Source: Bacteroidales bacterium (lineage in GTDB: Bacteria > Bacteroidota > Bacteroidia > Bacteroidales > UBA12077). From it: 51,158 bases of DNA. Of the stretch, positions 26,069-34,665 are shown piece after piece (the first letter of the stretch is position 1; the number at the start of each line of letters is the position of its first letter). The DNA lies in assembly GCA_013138975.1 (NCBI GenBank), contig WTBR01000101.1:1-51158 (forward strand), in the 5' to 3' direction. Under the pieces are notes generated by a model that did not search any database, had not been told where the DNA came from, and saw only the letters and a list, made by a program, of their open reading frames with translations. The translations under genes were made by a program, and so were the position numbers.

Positions 26069-26191
26069 TAGTGTTTGTCCATAAAGTCCGACTTCTTCGT
26101 TACGCTCGCCCTATAATTGGTCATTTACAAAAGTAAACTCCCAATTCTAGGGCTTCACAAGCCTTGAATTCGAACTTTATGAATCAAACAC
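26069..26191. mobile_element. MITE-like fold-back element
   Basis: It starts TAGTGTTTGTCCATAAAGTCC and ends with the near complement CGAACTTTATGAATCAAACAC, giving terminal inverted repeats of about 20 bp. The interior contains CTTCTTCGTTACGCTCGCCC and another inverted pair (CCCTATAATTGG and CCCAATTCTAGGG). No second copy was seen in the window. The left end resembles the TAGTGTC ends of the other elements. The rest of the gap 25743-26383 holds the paired palindromes at 25818 and nothing else I recognise. Confidence 0.55.
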
Positions 26192-26383
26192 GTAACATTA
26201 TAGACAGGCTCTAAATAGTCGTAAGACGGATACCCCTTAGAAAGAGCACAATCTTTTTGTTACTGTATAACAGCCATTACCAGATTTACTTAATAATTAT
26301 AAAATCCGTTCCACGACTTGCTAATGATCTAAGCAAAAAATAACTCAAATTATCTTACAGATCATTTTAAAATTTAATTGGTA

Positions 26384-28147
26384 TTACTTTGTATTTGAGA
26401 AACGGATAGCTTGAATTACTAATGCAATTCTTTGGTTTTCGTTTGAATTTTGAATATTAAAAATGCGATACATTTTTTTTAGAGAAGAACGCACTCCTTC
26501 AAAACTAAGAGATATTTGTTCAGATATTTCGCGATTATTTATCGTCGGATTTTTACATAATAAGGATATAACATTCCAATCCGAATCATTCAATATTCCA
26601 TTAATAGCTGCATCAATTTTAGTTCTATCCAAATGAGCTTTTAATGGGGCTTCGTTTGAAGAAGTCATATATATTATTGCTTCAGATTTTAATATTTCAA
26701 TTTCTTTGAGTAAATATTCTTTTTCGGTTCGTATTTTAATAGATCTAACCTTTAAAATTACTCCTATAACAATTAATATAAGACCAAATAAAGTATAAAT
26801 TGCATATCGTTGAATTCTTTCTCTCTCTGCTTCTTTCTGCCTATTTATTTTTTCTAATTCAAAAGCTTGTACATTTTTTAAGCTGTCTGCAATATGCATC
26901 TGAAGATATTTATATTTATACTCCTGATGTATTATTTCATTTTGTTTTTCTTCACTTTGTAAACTATCATTAATTTCAACGAATAATTCAAACATATTTA
27001 AAGCTTTTGCGTACCGACCTTTTGCTTTATATGCTATATATAATCCTTCGGTTGCTGCTGATATATTTATTGCAGAGCCAATTTCAGTTGCAATTTTTAA
27101 CGATGCATTACTATAAACAATTGCGCTATCATAATTTCCGGTACCTTGAAAGATTTCGGCAATATTGCATAAACAGCCTGCAATACCTTCTTTATTTCCA
27201 ATTTTTTCCTTGATAGATAAACTACGTTTCTGATAATAAACTGCACTGATACTATTTCCTTGCAGTTGATAAACTCTGCCTATATTTCCAAGAGCATGTG
27301 CAAGGGCTAAATCATTCCCTAACTCCTCTTGTATAACAAGAGCATGAAAATAATATTCCAAGGCTTTGCTGTATTCTTTCTTTTCACTATAAATAATCCC
27401 AATATTATTGTTACAGATGGAAATACCATATTTATTTCCTAATTCTTCACAAATTTTTAAACTTCGTAAATGATGCTCAAGTGATTTATCATAATTCTCT
27501 ATACGCATATAAATAGTAGCAATATTAGTCAGGGCTCTGGCAATTCCCAGTTTATCTTTAATTTTTTCCGAAATCAATAAGCTTTGGTTGTGGTATTCTA
27601 TGGCCTTAGCATAATCGCCTTTTTTCGTTGAAACTAGTGCAATGTTGTTATATGTTTTAGATATTCCGGGCAAATCATTAATTTCTTTCTGAATCTCGAG
27701 GCTTCTTTTGTGGTATTTCGTTGCATTATAATAGTCGCCTCGAACCATAAAAGAAACGCCCTGTGTAGAAAGTAAAGTAGCCGTTCCTTTTTTAAGTCCC
27801 TTTTCTGTAGCAATTACAAGAGCCTGTTGTGCCAAATAAAATGCACTATCCGGCTGGCTATAAAGGTATTCAGTCCATATTATATCATTAATTGCATTTA
27901 TTCTATTACTATCCGCTTGGGTTTTATCATTCCAAACTGCTTTTAAGCTATCTATATTAACTTGAGCCAAAGAGAAAAAGGGTGAGATTACAAATACAGC
28001 GATTAAAATTACCTTTTGTAGCTGTAATTTTAAATACCTGCTCTTTAAAACAATCTTCAATAAGCTTATTTTTATATAGTTTAATGACAAAATATTTAAT
28101 TTTTTTGATGTTGAAAACTTACACGAATTTGTATTTTTAGGAAGCAC
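26384..28147 (-). CDS. TPR-repeat membrane transcriptional regulator with C-terminal HTH
   Basis: A 587-residue protein. The exported or anchored N-terminus carries a hydrophobic stretch (near residues 45-61, ending SLAQV). About seven tetratricopeptide repeats follow (for example DYAKAIEYHNQSLLISEKI, NYDKSLEHHLRSLKICEEL, EYSKALEYYFHALVIQEEL), then a helical linker, one membrane segment (near 447-465), and a cytoplasmic LuxR-like HTH domain (WNVISLLCKNPTINNREISEQISLSFEGVRSSLKKMYRIF, given as residues about 525-565). This architecture is common in Bacteroidota one-component regulators. The annotated start is uncertain: the first 40 residues look unlike a signal peptide, and a TTG or similar start nearer the hydrophobic stretch is possible. 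Confidence 0.8.
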   Translation of the reverse strand: MLPKNTNSCKFSTSKKLNILSLNYIKISLLKIVLKSRYLKLQLQKVILIAVFVISPFFSLAQVNIDSLKAVWNDKTQADSNRINAINDIIWTEYLYSQPDSAFYLAQQALVIATEKGLKKGTATLLSTQGVSFMVRGDYYNATKYHKRSLEIQKEINDLPGISKTYNNIALVSTKKGDYAKAIEYHNQSLLISEKIKDKLGIARALTNIATIYMRIENYDKSLEHHLRSLKICEELGNKYGISICNNNIGIIYSEKKEYSKALEYYFHALVIQEELGNDLALAHALGNIGRVYQLQGNSISAVYYQKRSLSIKEKIGNKEGIAGCLCNIAEIFQGTGNYDSAIVYSNASLKIATEIGSAINISAATEGLYIAYKAKGRYAKALNMFELFVEINDSLQSEEKQNEIIHQEYKYKYLQMHIADSLKNVQAFELEKINRQKEAERERIQRYAIYTLFGLILIVIGVILKVRSIKIRTEKEYLLKEIEILKSEAIIYMTSSNEAPLKAHLDRTKIDAAINGILNDSDWNVISLLCKNPTINNREISEQISLSFEGVRSSLKKMYRIFNIQNSNENQRIALVIQAIRFSNTK

Positions 28148-28673
28148 TTTAATTTTAAAATTCGTTAATTTTTATTGAAAAATAATTACAGGCGAATATA
28201 TAGAAAAATCTATAAAAGTTTGTATAGTTAAGCCTTTTGGTCGATTTACATACCATTAAAACTGAAACAAGCTTGCTCTTCGTGATTCGTTTGCACTAAA
28301 CCGACAAGCTTGTTATTAGCATTTTAATACTTAACTTAATGAACCATTCTCTTAAAATAAAATCAAAAAAATTATTTAGATTATTTCAGGTAACAGGATA
28401 GAAAATTACTCTCTTCGTTCGTTAGAAATTTGTTTTAGCTTTTCCCAACGCTCTTTTGTGTTTTGCACATATTGGATATTCAGTTTAAATACAATTAGTA
28501 GTTTTACCTAAAAAATGTATACTGCACGACTCTTAGATTTGATTTTTTCAAATAAGTTTAACACAATAAAAAAGGATGCTTTTTGAGTAATATTTTTTAA
28601 ACTTTAAGAACATAATGTACATTAAAAGTGTTTCATAAAAAGATGCTATATTTAATTTACAAAATTTGCAATA
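28148..28673. other. Divergent intergenic region
   Basis: It lies between the minus-strand TPR regulator and the plus-strand Crp/Fnr gene. TATAGAAAAATCTATA (28199-28214) is a 6-4-6 inverted repeat 52 bases upstream of the annotated TPR regulator start, a possible operator. From about 28405 to 28470 a fragment of the cassette-type repeat appears (AGAAATTTGTTTTAGCTTTTCC, CAACGCTCTTTTGTG). AATGTACATT at 28613-28622 is a short palindrome upstream of the Crp/Fnr gene. Confidence 0.45.
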
Positions 28674-29273
28674 ATGTTTTCAAAGTTTAAGCTTGCTATA
28701 GATAAAGATATTAAAATAAGTCCGGAACTATGGACTCAACTTCAGGAATTTGGGAGAATTCGGTATCTGAAGAAAAACGAATATTTGCTGCAAGCAGGAC
28801 AGGTATGTAAACATGGCTACTTCATAAATAGCGGCAGCTTAATCAAAACATTCTTAAACCAAAATGGCAAAGAAATTGTTCAGGGCTTTTACATAGACAA
28901 GGATTATGCTTTTTTATCAGAAGTTACCAGTTATTTTTCTAAAAAGCCATCAGATTTTCAAATAAAGGCTATTGAAAACTGTGAATTAATTGAATTTTCA
29001 GAATCACAACTAAAATTTTTAGCTGATAATTTTCAAGAATTCGCCTTGTTTTATCATAAAATTACAGCCAAGAGTTATCAAAATTTATATATGTTTAGCG
29101 CCATGCGCCTTTCCTTAAATGCTGAGGATTTTTTAATATTCTTATACAATCAGCATCCAATATATATGCAGCGAATACCCGATAAATATATTGCCCAATT
29201 TATGGGAATAAGTAAAGAATGGCTTAGTAAACTCAAAAAAAAAGTCTTTAAACCCAATTCAAAAAACGATTAA
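28674..29273 (+). CDS. Crp/Fnr-family transcriptional regulator
   Basis: A 199-residue regulator. The N-terminal cyclic-nucleotide-binding-like beta-barrel has LKKNEYLLQAGQVCKHGYFINSGSL and GKEIVQGFYIDKDYAF. A long dimerisation helix (about residues 120-145) follows, then a C-terminal HTH (IPDKYIAQFMGISKEWLSKLKKKV). The barrel lacks the RxS phosphate-binding motif of true cAMP receptors, and no Cys cluster as in Fnr is present, so the signal is unknown. It is followed after 112 bp by the DUF5692 gene, whose promoter carries a perfect palindrome that it may bind (inference). Confidence 0.9.
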   Translation: MFSKFKLAIDKDIKISPELWTQLQEFGRIRYLKKNEYLLQAGQVCKHGYFINSGSLIKTFLNQNGKEIVQGFYIDKDYAFLSEVTSYFSKKPSDFQIKAIENCELIEFSESQLKFLADNFQEFALFYHKITAKSYQNLYMFSAMRLSLNAEDFLIFLYNQHPIYMQRIPDKYIAQFMGISKEWLSKLKKKVFKPNSKND

Positions 29274-29309
29274 GAATAATCGTATTTATTTTATGCCTAC
29301 CTAATTACG

Positions 29310-29356
29310 AAGTTGAACTAGTTCAACTTTTTTCATTTGCAACTCTTCTACATTTG
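29310..29356 (+). promoter_or_regulatory. Palindromic operator and -7 box of the DUF5692 gene
   Basis: AAGTTGAACTAGTTCAACTT (29310-29329) is a perfect 20-bp palindrome. It is followed 19 bases later by TACATTTG (29349-29356), an exact match to the Bacteroidota -7 consensus TAnnTTTG. No TTTG -33 box is present at the normal spacing; instead the palindrome covers that position. This fits an activator-dependent promoter. The adjacent Crp/Fnr gene is the obvious candidate regulator. Confidence 0.7.
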
Positions 29357-29385
29357 CGGTATTGTTTCACTTAAATATTAAAATT

Positions 29386-30300
29386 ATGTTTTTATTCGAA
29401 TCATTACCATGGCATACTATTTTAATGGGTTTTGCCGTTTTAGCAGGATTAATACTTGTTAATGAATTTGCGCGAATGAACAAATGGTTTTCGCTTGGAA
29501 TATTTTTAGTATTACCTATTATTCTAACTTTTTGGGTTTGGCCAACGACTGCGGCTCCCGGAACAAGTGTTGGTACCTGGTTTCATTATGCAAAAGTATA
29601 TTCTGTGCTTATAATAACCTTGGTTATAATGGGCATTAGATTTATTAAAGGATGGGCTAGTAATAAGTATTTATTAATGTTACCGGCTCTTCTATTGGCA
29701 ATCAATATTATGGAAGCAGTAATTCGTGATTTTCAATGTTACAATCTAAATGGCTTTGTTGATGGTGTTGTTATTACCGGCGGTTCCTGGAATATTATGA
29801 ATGGAATTGCAGGAATTTTGAACATACTTGCTATATCAGGCTGGCTTGGTATTTTTATTAGCAGAGATAAGAAAAAAGATATGGTATGGCCAGACCAGCT
29901 TTGGTTTTGGATTATTGCTTATGATCTGTGGAATTTTGCATACGTTTATAATTGCCTTGGTGATCATGCTTTTTATGCAGGCGCTGTATTGTTGTTATCT
30001 TGTACAATTCCGGCATTTTTCATTAAAAAAGGAGCTTGGTTGCAGCATCGTGCACAAACCTTGGCTGTTTGGGTAATGTTTGCTATGACCTTTCCTGCAT
30101 TTATTGATACATCCAAATTTGCTGTTAAAGCATCACAAAATACAACTGCACTTTTTATTATAAGCGCTCTTGCATTACTTGCAAACATCGCTCTTATTAT
30201 TTTTCATGTTTATAAAGTTGTGAAATTTAAACGTAATCCATTTACACAAGAAGTTTATATAGACGAACCTGCATATACTGAAATAGCTCAGCATAAATAA
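29386..30300 (+). CDS. DUF5692-family integral membrane protein
   Basis: A 304-residue protein with about eight to nine membrane segments. It matches my recollection of the DUF5692 family, including WPTTAAPGTSVGTWFHYAKVYS near residue 45 and the conserved region around RDFQCYNLNGFVDGVVITGGSWNIMNGIAG (residues about 108-137). ATG 29386 is chosen over the upstream in-frame ATG at 29362 because it lies closest to the first helix and at a suitable distance from the -7 box (29349). The function is unknown. It is preceded by a Crp/Fnr regulator gene and followed by a strong hairpin terminator. Confidence 0.82.
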   Translation: MFLFESLPWHTILMGFAVLAGLILVNEFARMNKWFSLGIFLVLPIILTFWVWPTTAAPGTSVGTWFHYAKVYSVLIITLVIMGIRFIKGWASNKYLLMLPALLLAINIMEAVIRDFQCYNLNGFVDGVVITGGSWNIMNGIAGILNILAISGWLGIFISRDKKKDMVWPDQLWFWIIAYDLWNFAYVYNCLGDHAFYAGAVLLLSCTIPAFFIKKGAWLQHRAQTLAVWVMFAMTFPAFIDTSKFAVKASQNTTALFIISALALLANIALIIFHVYKVVKFKRNPFTQEVYIDEPAYTEIAQHK

Positions 30301-30324
30301 TAATAATTGAAATTGTATTGTCTA

Positions 30325-30370
30325 AAGTCTTTCTTGAAGACATAATAATTTCTTCAAGAAAGACTTATTT
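30325..30370 (+). terminator. Rho-independent terminator after the DUF5692 gene
   Basis: A perfect 16-bp stem AAGTCTTTCTTGAAGA/TCTTCAAGAAAGACTT with a 10-base loop is followed by ATTTATAAAC. The T-run is short, but stem strength and position 25 bases after the stop codon support the call. Confidence 0.8.
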
Positions 30371-30456
30371 ATAAACAATAAATTAAAAAATTGGTTATTT
30401 AAAGAATCAAGTTAGTATTTCCAAACAATACATTAATAAACAAATAGGAGATTATT

Positions 30457-31710
30457 ATGAATGAAATTATCAAAGAAGGGCTTATCCAATTAGGGGTACT
30501 TATTATATCATATGCTGTACTAAAGTTAATTTTTCAAAAATCAATAGTATTTACTTTTAGCTTTTTAGTAACAATGCTTATAGTTACTATAAGCTACACA
30601 AAAACATTGGAAAATATATTACAAATAAATTCATGGTTGACTTTAACAATTGATGCTGGCTTAGGTTTCGTGGTATTTCTTTATATTAATAAAACGCTGC
30701 GAAAACCACTTGAAGAGGCAATATTGAAAGTTAAAGAACTTTCGGAAGGGAATCTTATCATTAATATAGATAAGTCTGATTCGGAAAACGAGCTGGGTAT
30801 ATTAAATAATTCTTTACAGGCATTAAGTAAAAAATTAAAAACTATAATAGGGAATGTAGGCATAACTGCAGATAACTTAGTTGGTGCCAGTCAAGAATTA
30901 AGTAGTTCGTCACAGCAACTTTCACAAGGAGCAAATGAACAAGCAAGTTCTATTGAGGAAATTTCATCTACAATGGAACAAATTTCTGCTAATATCCAAC
31001 AAAATACGGATAATGCTCAACAAACAGAGAAATCATCTAAAGATGGTGCAACTGCATTTAAGAATCTATCGGAAAAATCTGAAAATGCAGTGCATGCAAA
31101 TAAAGAAATTGCAGAAAAGATTACTATTATTAATGATATTGCTTTTCAGACAAACCTGCTAGCTTTAAATGCAGCTGTTGAAGCAGCACGTGCAGGGGAG
31201 CATGGGAAAGGATTTGCAGTAGTTGCAGCTGAAGTACGAAAACTAGCAGAAAACAGTAAAATTGCTGCCGATCAAATAATAAAAACATCTGCCGAAAGTG
31301 TAAAATTATCTACCGAAACAGGCGAAGTTGTATTAGATGTATTATCAAAAACAGCAATTGTTTCAAAGTTAGTTCAGGAAATATCAGCAGCAAGTTTAGA
31401 ACAAAACAATGGTGCTCAGCAAGTAAATAGTTCAATTCAGGAATTAAATAATGTAACCCAACATAATGCAGCAGCATCTGAGGAAATGGCTACTTCAGCA
31501 GAAGAGCTTTCATCACAAGCTGAGCAATTGCTTGATTTAATCTCTTTTTTTAAAACTGATGATAATCATAGGTCTGTTGCAAAAAAACAAAGCACTAAAG
31601 TCAATAAAACAACAGCTTTGAAATCATTTCAATCTGAAACAAAATCTAATAAACAAGTTGTTAATATTAATATGAGAGACAGTCTTGATAAGGAATATAA
31701 TACATTTTAA
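30457..31710 (+). CDS. Methyl-accepting chemotaxis protein without periplasmic sensor
   Basis: A 417-residue transducer. Three membrane segments (about residues 9-27, 32-49, 58-79) leave no room for a periplasmic ligand domain. A HAMP-like segment follows (about 80-135) and then a long coiled-coil signalling domain with the hairpin tip [27 protein letters not shown] (residues about 228-254, key EAARAGE). The input may come from the membrane itself, from cytosolic partners or from the STAS-like protein two genes downstream. Preceded by AGGAG eight bases before the ATG. CheW follows after two bases. Confidence 0.93.
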   Translation: MNEIIKEGLIQLGVLIISYAVLKLIFQKSIVFTFSFLVTMLIVTISYTKTLENILQINSWLTLTIDAGLGFVVFLYINKTLRKPLEEAILKVKELSEGNLIINIDKSDSENELGILNNSLQALSKKLKTIIGNVGITADNLVGASQELSSSSQQLSQGANEQASSIEEISSTMEQISANIQQNTDNAQQTEKSSKDGATAFKNLSEKSENAVHANKEIAEKITIINDIAFQTNLLALNAAVEAARAGEHGKGFAVVAAEVRKLAENSKIAADQIIKTSAESVKLSTETGEVVLDVLSKTAIVSKLVQEISAASLEQNNGAQQVNSSIQELNNVTQHNAAASEEMATSAEELSSQAEQLLDLISFFKTDDNHRSVAKKQSTKVNKTTALKSFQSETKSNKQVVNINMRDSLDKEYNTF

Positions 31711-31712
31711 AT

Positions 31713-32180
31713 ATGGAAAATATAAATTCTTATTTATCGTTTAAAATTGGCGATGAATTTTATGCGGCCAATGTTAGTTATATTAACAGTATTATTGAAT
31801 ATAAACATATAACAAAAGTTCCTGACATGCCTGATTTTTTTCTTGGCGTTGTTGAAATAAGAGGAGAAGCATTACCTGTTGTAGATTCCAGATTAAAATT
31901 AGGTCTTTCAAACTCAACTATCACCCCAAAATCAAGTATCATAGTTACTGATGTTAGCATAGAAAATATGAAATATTCAGTTGGAATCTTGGTTGATGAA
32001 GTATCTGCGGTATTAGAAATTAATGAATTAGATATAAAAGAGCCTCCTGGTATCGGTTCAATAACACAAGCGAACTTCATTATAGGAATGTATCATAACA
32101 GTAATAAATTTATTATGTTATTAGATTTAGATAAAGTCCTTGCTTCCGAAGGAAAATTATACTTTAAAACTCCAATTTAA
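31713..32180 (+). CDS. CheW-like chemotaxis coupling protein
   Basis: A 155-residue CheW. It shows the opening YLSFKIGDEFYAANVSYINSII, the VPDMPDFFLGVVEIRGEALPVVD core, VTDVSIENMKYSVGILVDEVSAVLEI and the final MLLDLDKVL. It couples receptors to CheA. No cheA, cheY, cheB or cheR gene lies in the window, so the kinase must be encoded elsewhere. The gene begins two bases after the receptor gene and is followed after 21 bases by the STAS-like gene. Confidence 0.92.
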   Translation: MENINSYLSFKIGDEFYAANVSYINSIIEYKHITKVPDMPDFFLGVVEIRGEALPVVDSRLKLGLSNSTITPKSSIIVTDVSIENMKYSVGILVDEVSAVLEINELDIKEPPGIGSITQANFIIGMYHNSNKFIMLLDLDKVLASEGKLYFKTPI

Positions 32181-32201
32181 GAAAATCTTAAAACTTAATT
32201 T

Positions 32202-32642
32202 ATGACTCAGAAACTACAATATTTGATATTAGAAGATAAATCTATGATTATTGTATACTGTAAAGGAAAGGTTTTTATAGATGAAGTAATTGAATTCAAA
32301 AAGAAAATGGGCAATGATAAAAATTATAGTCCTAATTTTAATGTAATTTATGATTTTAGAGAATTAGAATTTTTATTTGAATTAGAAGAATTGTCTAGGT
32401 ATGTTGAATTTATTTCTAACAATAAAAAATATATAGGTAATAGAAAATCAGCAGTGATAACTAATTCTCCAAATCAAGTTGTTATCGGGATTGGTTTTGA
32501 TATTCTAAAAAATAAATTACCTATTGAAGTACAAGTCTGTAGTACAGTTGAAACTGCTTTTTCTTTTTTAGGACTTCCAATAAAAGATTGGGAGTTTATT
32601 GAGTCTTTGATTTGTGAACTAAGAAACACACAGGAACACTAG
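32202..32642 (+). CDS. STAS/SpoIIAA-like protein in a chemotaxis operon
   Basis: A 146-residue cytoplasmic protein. It has the beta-alpha alternation of SpoIIAA-like (STAS superfamily) proteins: LQYLILEDKSMIIVYCKGKV, then FNVIYDFRELEF in the position of the central strand, a helix with ELSRYVEFISNNKKYIG and ITNSPNQVVIGIGFDILKNKLPI. No phospho-accepting Ser can be assigned. It is the third gene of an MCP-CheW unit. A paralogue with over half of residues identical by eye is encoded at 38070. A role in coupling receptor or kinase state to other signalling is an inference. Confidence 0.7.
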   Translation: MTQKLQYLILEDKSMIIVYCKGKVFIDEVIEFKKKMGNDKNYSPNFNVIYDFRELEFLFELEELSRYVEFISNNKKYIGNRKSAVITNSPNQVVIGIGFDILKNKLPIEVQVCSTVETAFSFLGLPIKDWEFIESLICELRNTQEH

Positions 32643-33358
32643 CATTAGCAAACTATAATTACTTAGGTGAATTCTACTCTATTTGATAGTTTTAACTTTT
32701 GTAATAGGTGATAATTATGTATTGTTTAATCGTCAAATTACAACATTTGCAATAAGTTGCGTTAGAGCTCTCTTTTTGCACTAACGGGCAATTTGCTATT
32801 TCTAAAAACTAAAACGATTTATAACTTTGTTGATAACGAAGCTCTAAACTGATATAATTAATAAACTGCCAATTTATTATCAAGTAAATGACACCGCTAC
32901 TGAACAGTAAGGGTGTACGCCGCTCACACCCTAATTACTTTCGTAATTATTCTCGTAATTGCACACGTACTTCGCTCCTTCCTTTCGTTCTAAATGTCCC
33001 CCGGGAATTTCTCTCTCAGTAACGCACACAACGGTTCGTTAATTTGTGGAAAAAATTGTATCATCAATTTTTCACAATTAAAAATCACCAGTTCTAAAAA
33101 TTAAAAACAGCCTTCATTTTTAAGTTTAAAAATAGAATTATCAAGATTGGTTCAGTAATTACTATAGAAAACTATTTTAGTTTTTCCAACGCTTTTGTGC
33201 TTCGTACAATTAAAACTTTATTGGAATTTGTGATATTTGAATATTTTGTTAATTTCATACAATGTTTGCATATATAATTCATTCTATTTCCAATTCAAAC
33301 TGAAATCAAAAAAGATAAATTGCTTATTATTAATCACGATTAGAAAAAAATAATAAAA
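32643..33358. repeat. Cassette-type repeat upstream of the GNAT gene
   Basis: No gene. From about 32905 the sequence matches the repeat family at 8245-8320 and 18783-18920: GTACGCCGCTCACACC, GTAATTGCACACGTACTTCGC, CTTTCGTTCTAAATGTCC, CACAACGGTTCGTTAATTTG, TTTTTCACAATTAAAAATCACC, AAAAATAGAATTATCAAG and CCAACGCTTTTGTGCTTCG. It is therefore one of the most complete copies. Again a single orphan gene follows. Confidence 0.7.
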
Positions 33359-33793
33359 ATGATAAATGAAGTTCATATAAGGGAAATTGCTAAGGAAGAT
33401 TATAAATCTATCGCTGAGCTTACAAATCAATTAGGGGCAAATGTTTTATCTAATACTGTTTCTGATCAAATTGTTGAAATTATTAACAATCCTGATCATT
33501 TTGCATTTGTTGCTATAAAAAATAAAAAAATCGTTGGATATATACATTGTTTTAATGCAATTAGACTTACATCAAAGCCTTTTAAGGAAATATGTGGATT
33601 GATAGTTAATGACGAAGAACGTGGAAATGGCATAGGAAAACTGCTGGTACAAAAGGTAGAAAGCCTGGATAATGATTCCGGAAAAATAAGAGTACGTTGT
33701 AACTCTAAACGAGAATCGGCACATAGGTTTTATGCTAATTTAAAATATTCTTTGAGTAAGCAGCAAAAAATCTTCGAAAAGGAAATCTCTTAA
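33359..33793 (+). CDS. GNAT-family N-acetyltransferase
   Basis: A 144-residue acetyl-CoA-dependent acetyltransferase. HIREIAKEDYKSIAELTNQLG opens the fold; the acetyl-CoA pyrophosphate-binding loop is EERGNGIGKLL (near residues 94-104), and the terminal strand is SAHRFYANLKYSLSKQQKIFEKEI. The substrate is unknown. DNA similar to the repeat at 37843 begins in the last six codons (GAAAAGGAAATCTCTTAACTG) and continues past the stop, so a repeat abuts or slightly overlaps the gene end. The protein end still looks normal for the family. Confidence 0.88.
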   Translation: MINEVHIREIAKEDYKSIAELTNQLGANVLSNTVSDQIVEIINNPDHFAFVAIKNKKIVGYIHCFNAIRLTSKPFKEICGLIVNDEERGNGIGKLLVQKVESLDNDSGKIRVRCNSKRESAHRFYANLKYSLSKQQKIFEKEIS

Positions 33794-34020
33794 CTGAATT
33801 GTGCGCAATGAATTATGAGATTTCTAATCATCCCGATAACTATCGGGAGGGGATGACAAATATTAACTTTTGGGACAGCCCCTTTAAATAATGATTAAGT
33901 TAAGCCATTCCCTAAGATAAAACCCAAGCTTATTAAAAATGAGCTAATAATACTTCAATTAAACTAAACCGTTAAAATTTGTCTTTTTCTCCCAATTTAT
34001 AATCGAATTCTAAACTTAAG
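33794..34020. repeat. Right part of the GGGCTGTCC element family
   Basis: From the end of the GNAT gene the sequence follows the element at 37804-37940: ATCTCTTAACTGAATTGTGC, AATGAATTATGAGAT, a CCCGATAACTATCGGG hairpin (33834-33849), then ACTTTTGGGACAGCCCC at about 33867-33883. The distal bases 33884-33960 resemble 155-255. The left terminal repeat of this copy is missing. Confidence 0.6.
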
Positions 34021-34263
34021 TAGTCTTTGCAAGAATACGCCAAATTACTCACAGGTTTAATATTAATAATTTTGTGTTCGTGAGCTTCGCAAGGTTCTGC
34101 ATTATTCTCGTGCTGAAAACAGTTACTTCGACAAGCTCAGCACATCGCACTTACAAAAGTAAGCTCCTTGATTTTCAACACTTCGAATTCCGATAGCTAT
34201 CGGAATGTCTTTTACGTTTTCTTATCAAAGACTTGAAAAAAGGCAGTTTTCTTGCTGACACTA
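34021..34263. mobile_element. 243-bp MITE-like element, copy B
   Basis: An inverted copy of 19737-19979, with the same length of 243 bp. On the plus strand it begins TAGTCTTTGCAAGAATACGC and ends TTCTTGCTGACACTA. The shared interior CGAATTCCGATAGCTATCGG and GTGAGCTTCGCAAGG runs confirm the relationship. No gene inside. Confidence 0.75.
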
Positions 34264-34665
34264 AGCAAATATATTAAAGGATTAAAAAAATCATTATCGA
34301 ACAACTCCCTCTGGATCCTATTGCTCGAATAGCATTTATCCGGCATAATACATTTTAACATTTATTAATCTATATGAAAAAGGAGTAAAACTTCGGATAT
34401 TTTTTTGTTTAAACTTTCGAATAAAAGTAGATATATATATTGTACTGATATGTTGTAAAAAATAAACACCATTTTAAACTCCTTAGATTAAGTGATTTGT
34501 AAAAAACATGTTATTTAACACATCTTAAAGGGGGTGGTCTTTTATTCTTATTCGGAATTAATAGGTAGATGGTGTTAAGTTTTAAATTAAAAATGAATAA
34601 TAACTTCATTTTTAAAATTTAAAAGTGTGCAGAAAGATTTGATAAATTATTAAAAGTAATCCAAT
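34264..34665. other. Leader region of the TPR kinase gene
   Basis: AT-rich and without a gene. A long imperfect stem lies at 34582-34621 (TTAAATTAAAAATGAA pairing with TTCATTTTTAAAATTTAA around a 7-base loop), about 45 bases before the kinase ATG. It could be a leader hairpin or a weak terminator. No clear promoter box. Confidence 0.4.

Noticed and set aside
30457..32180. Complete chemotaxis operon
   Set aside because: Only receptor and CheW are present; no CheA, CheY, CheR or CheB can be found nearby.
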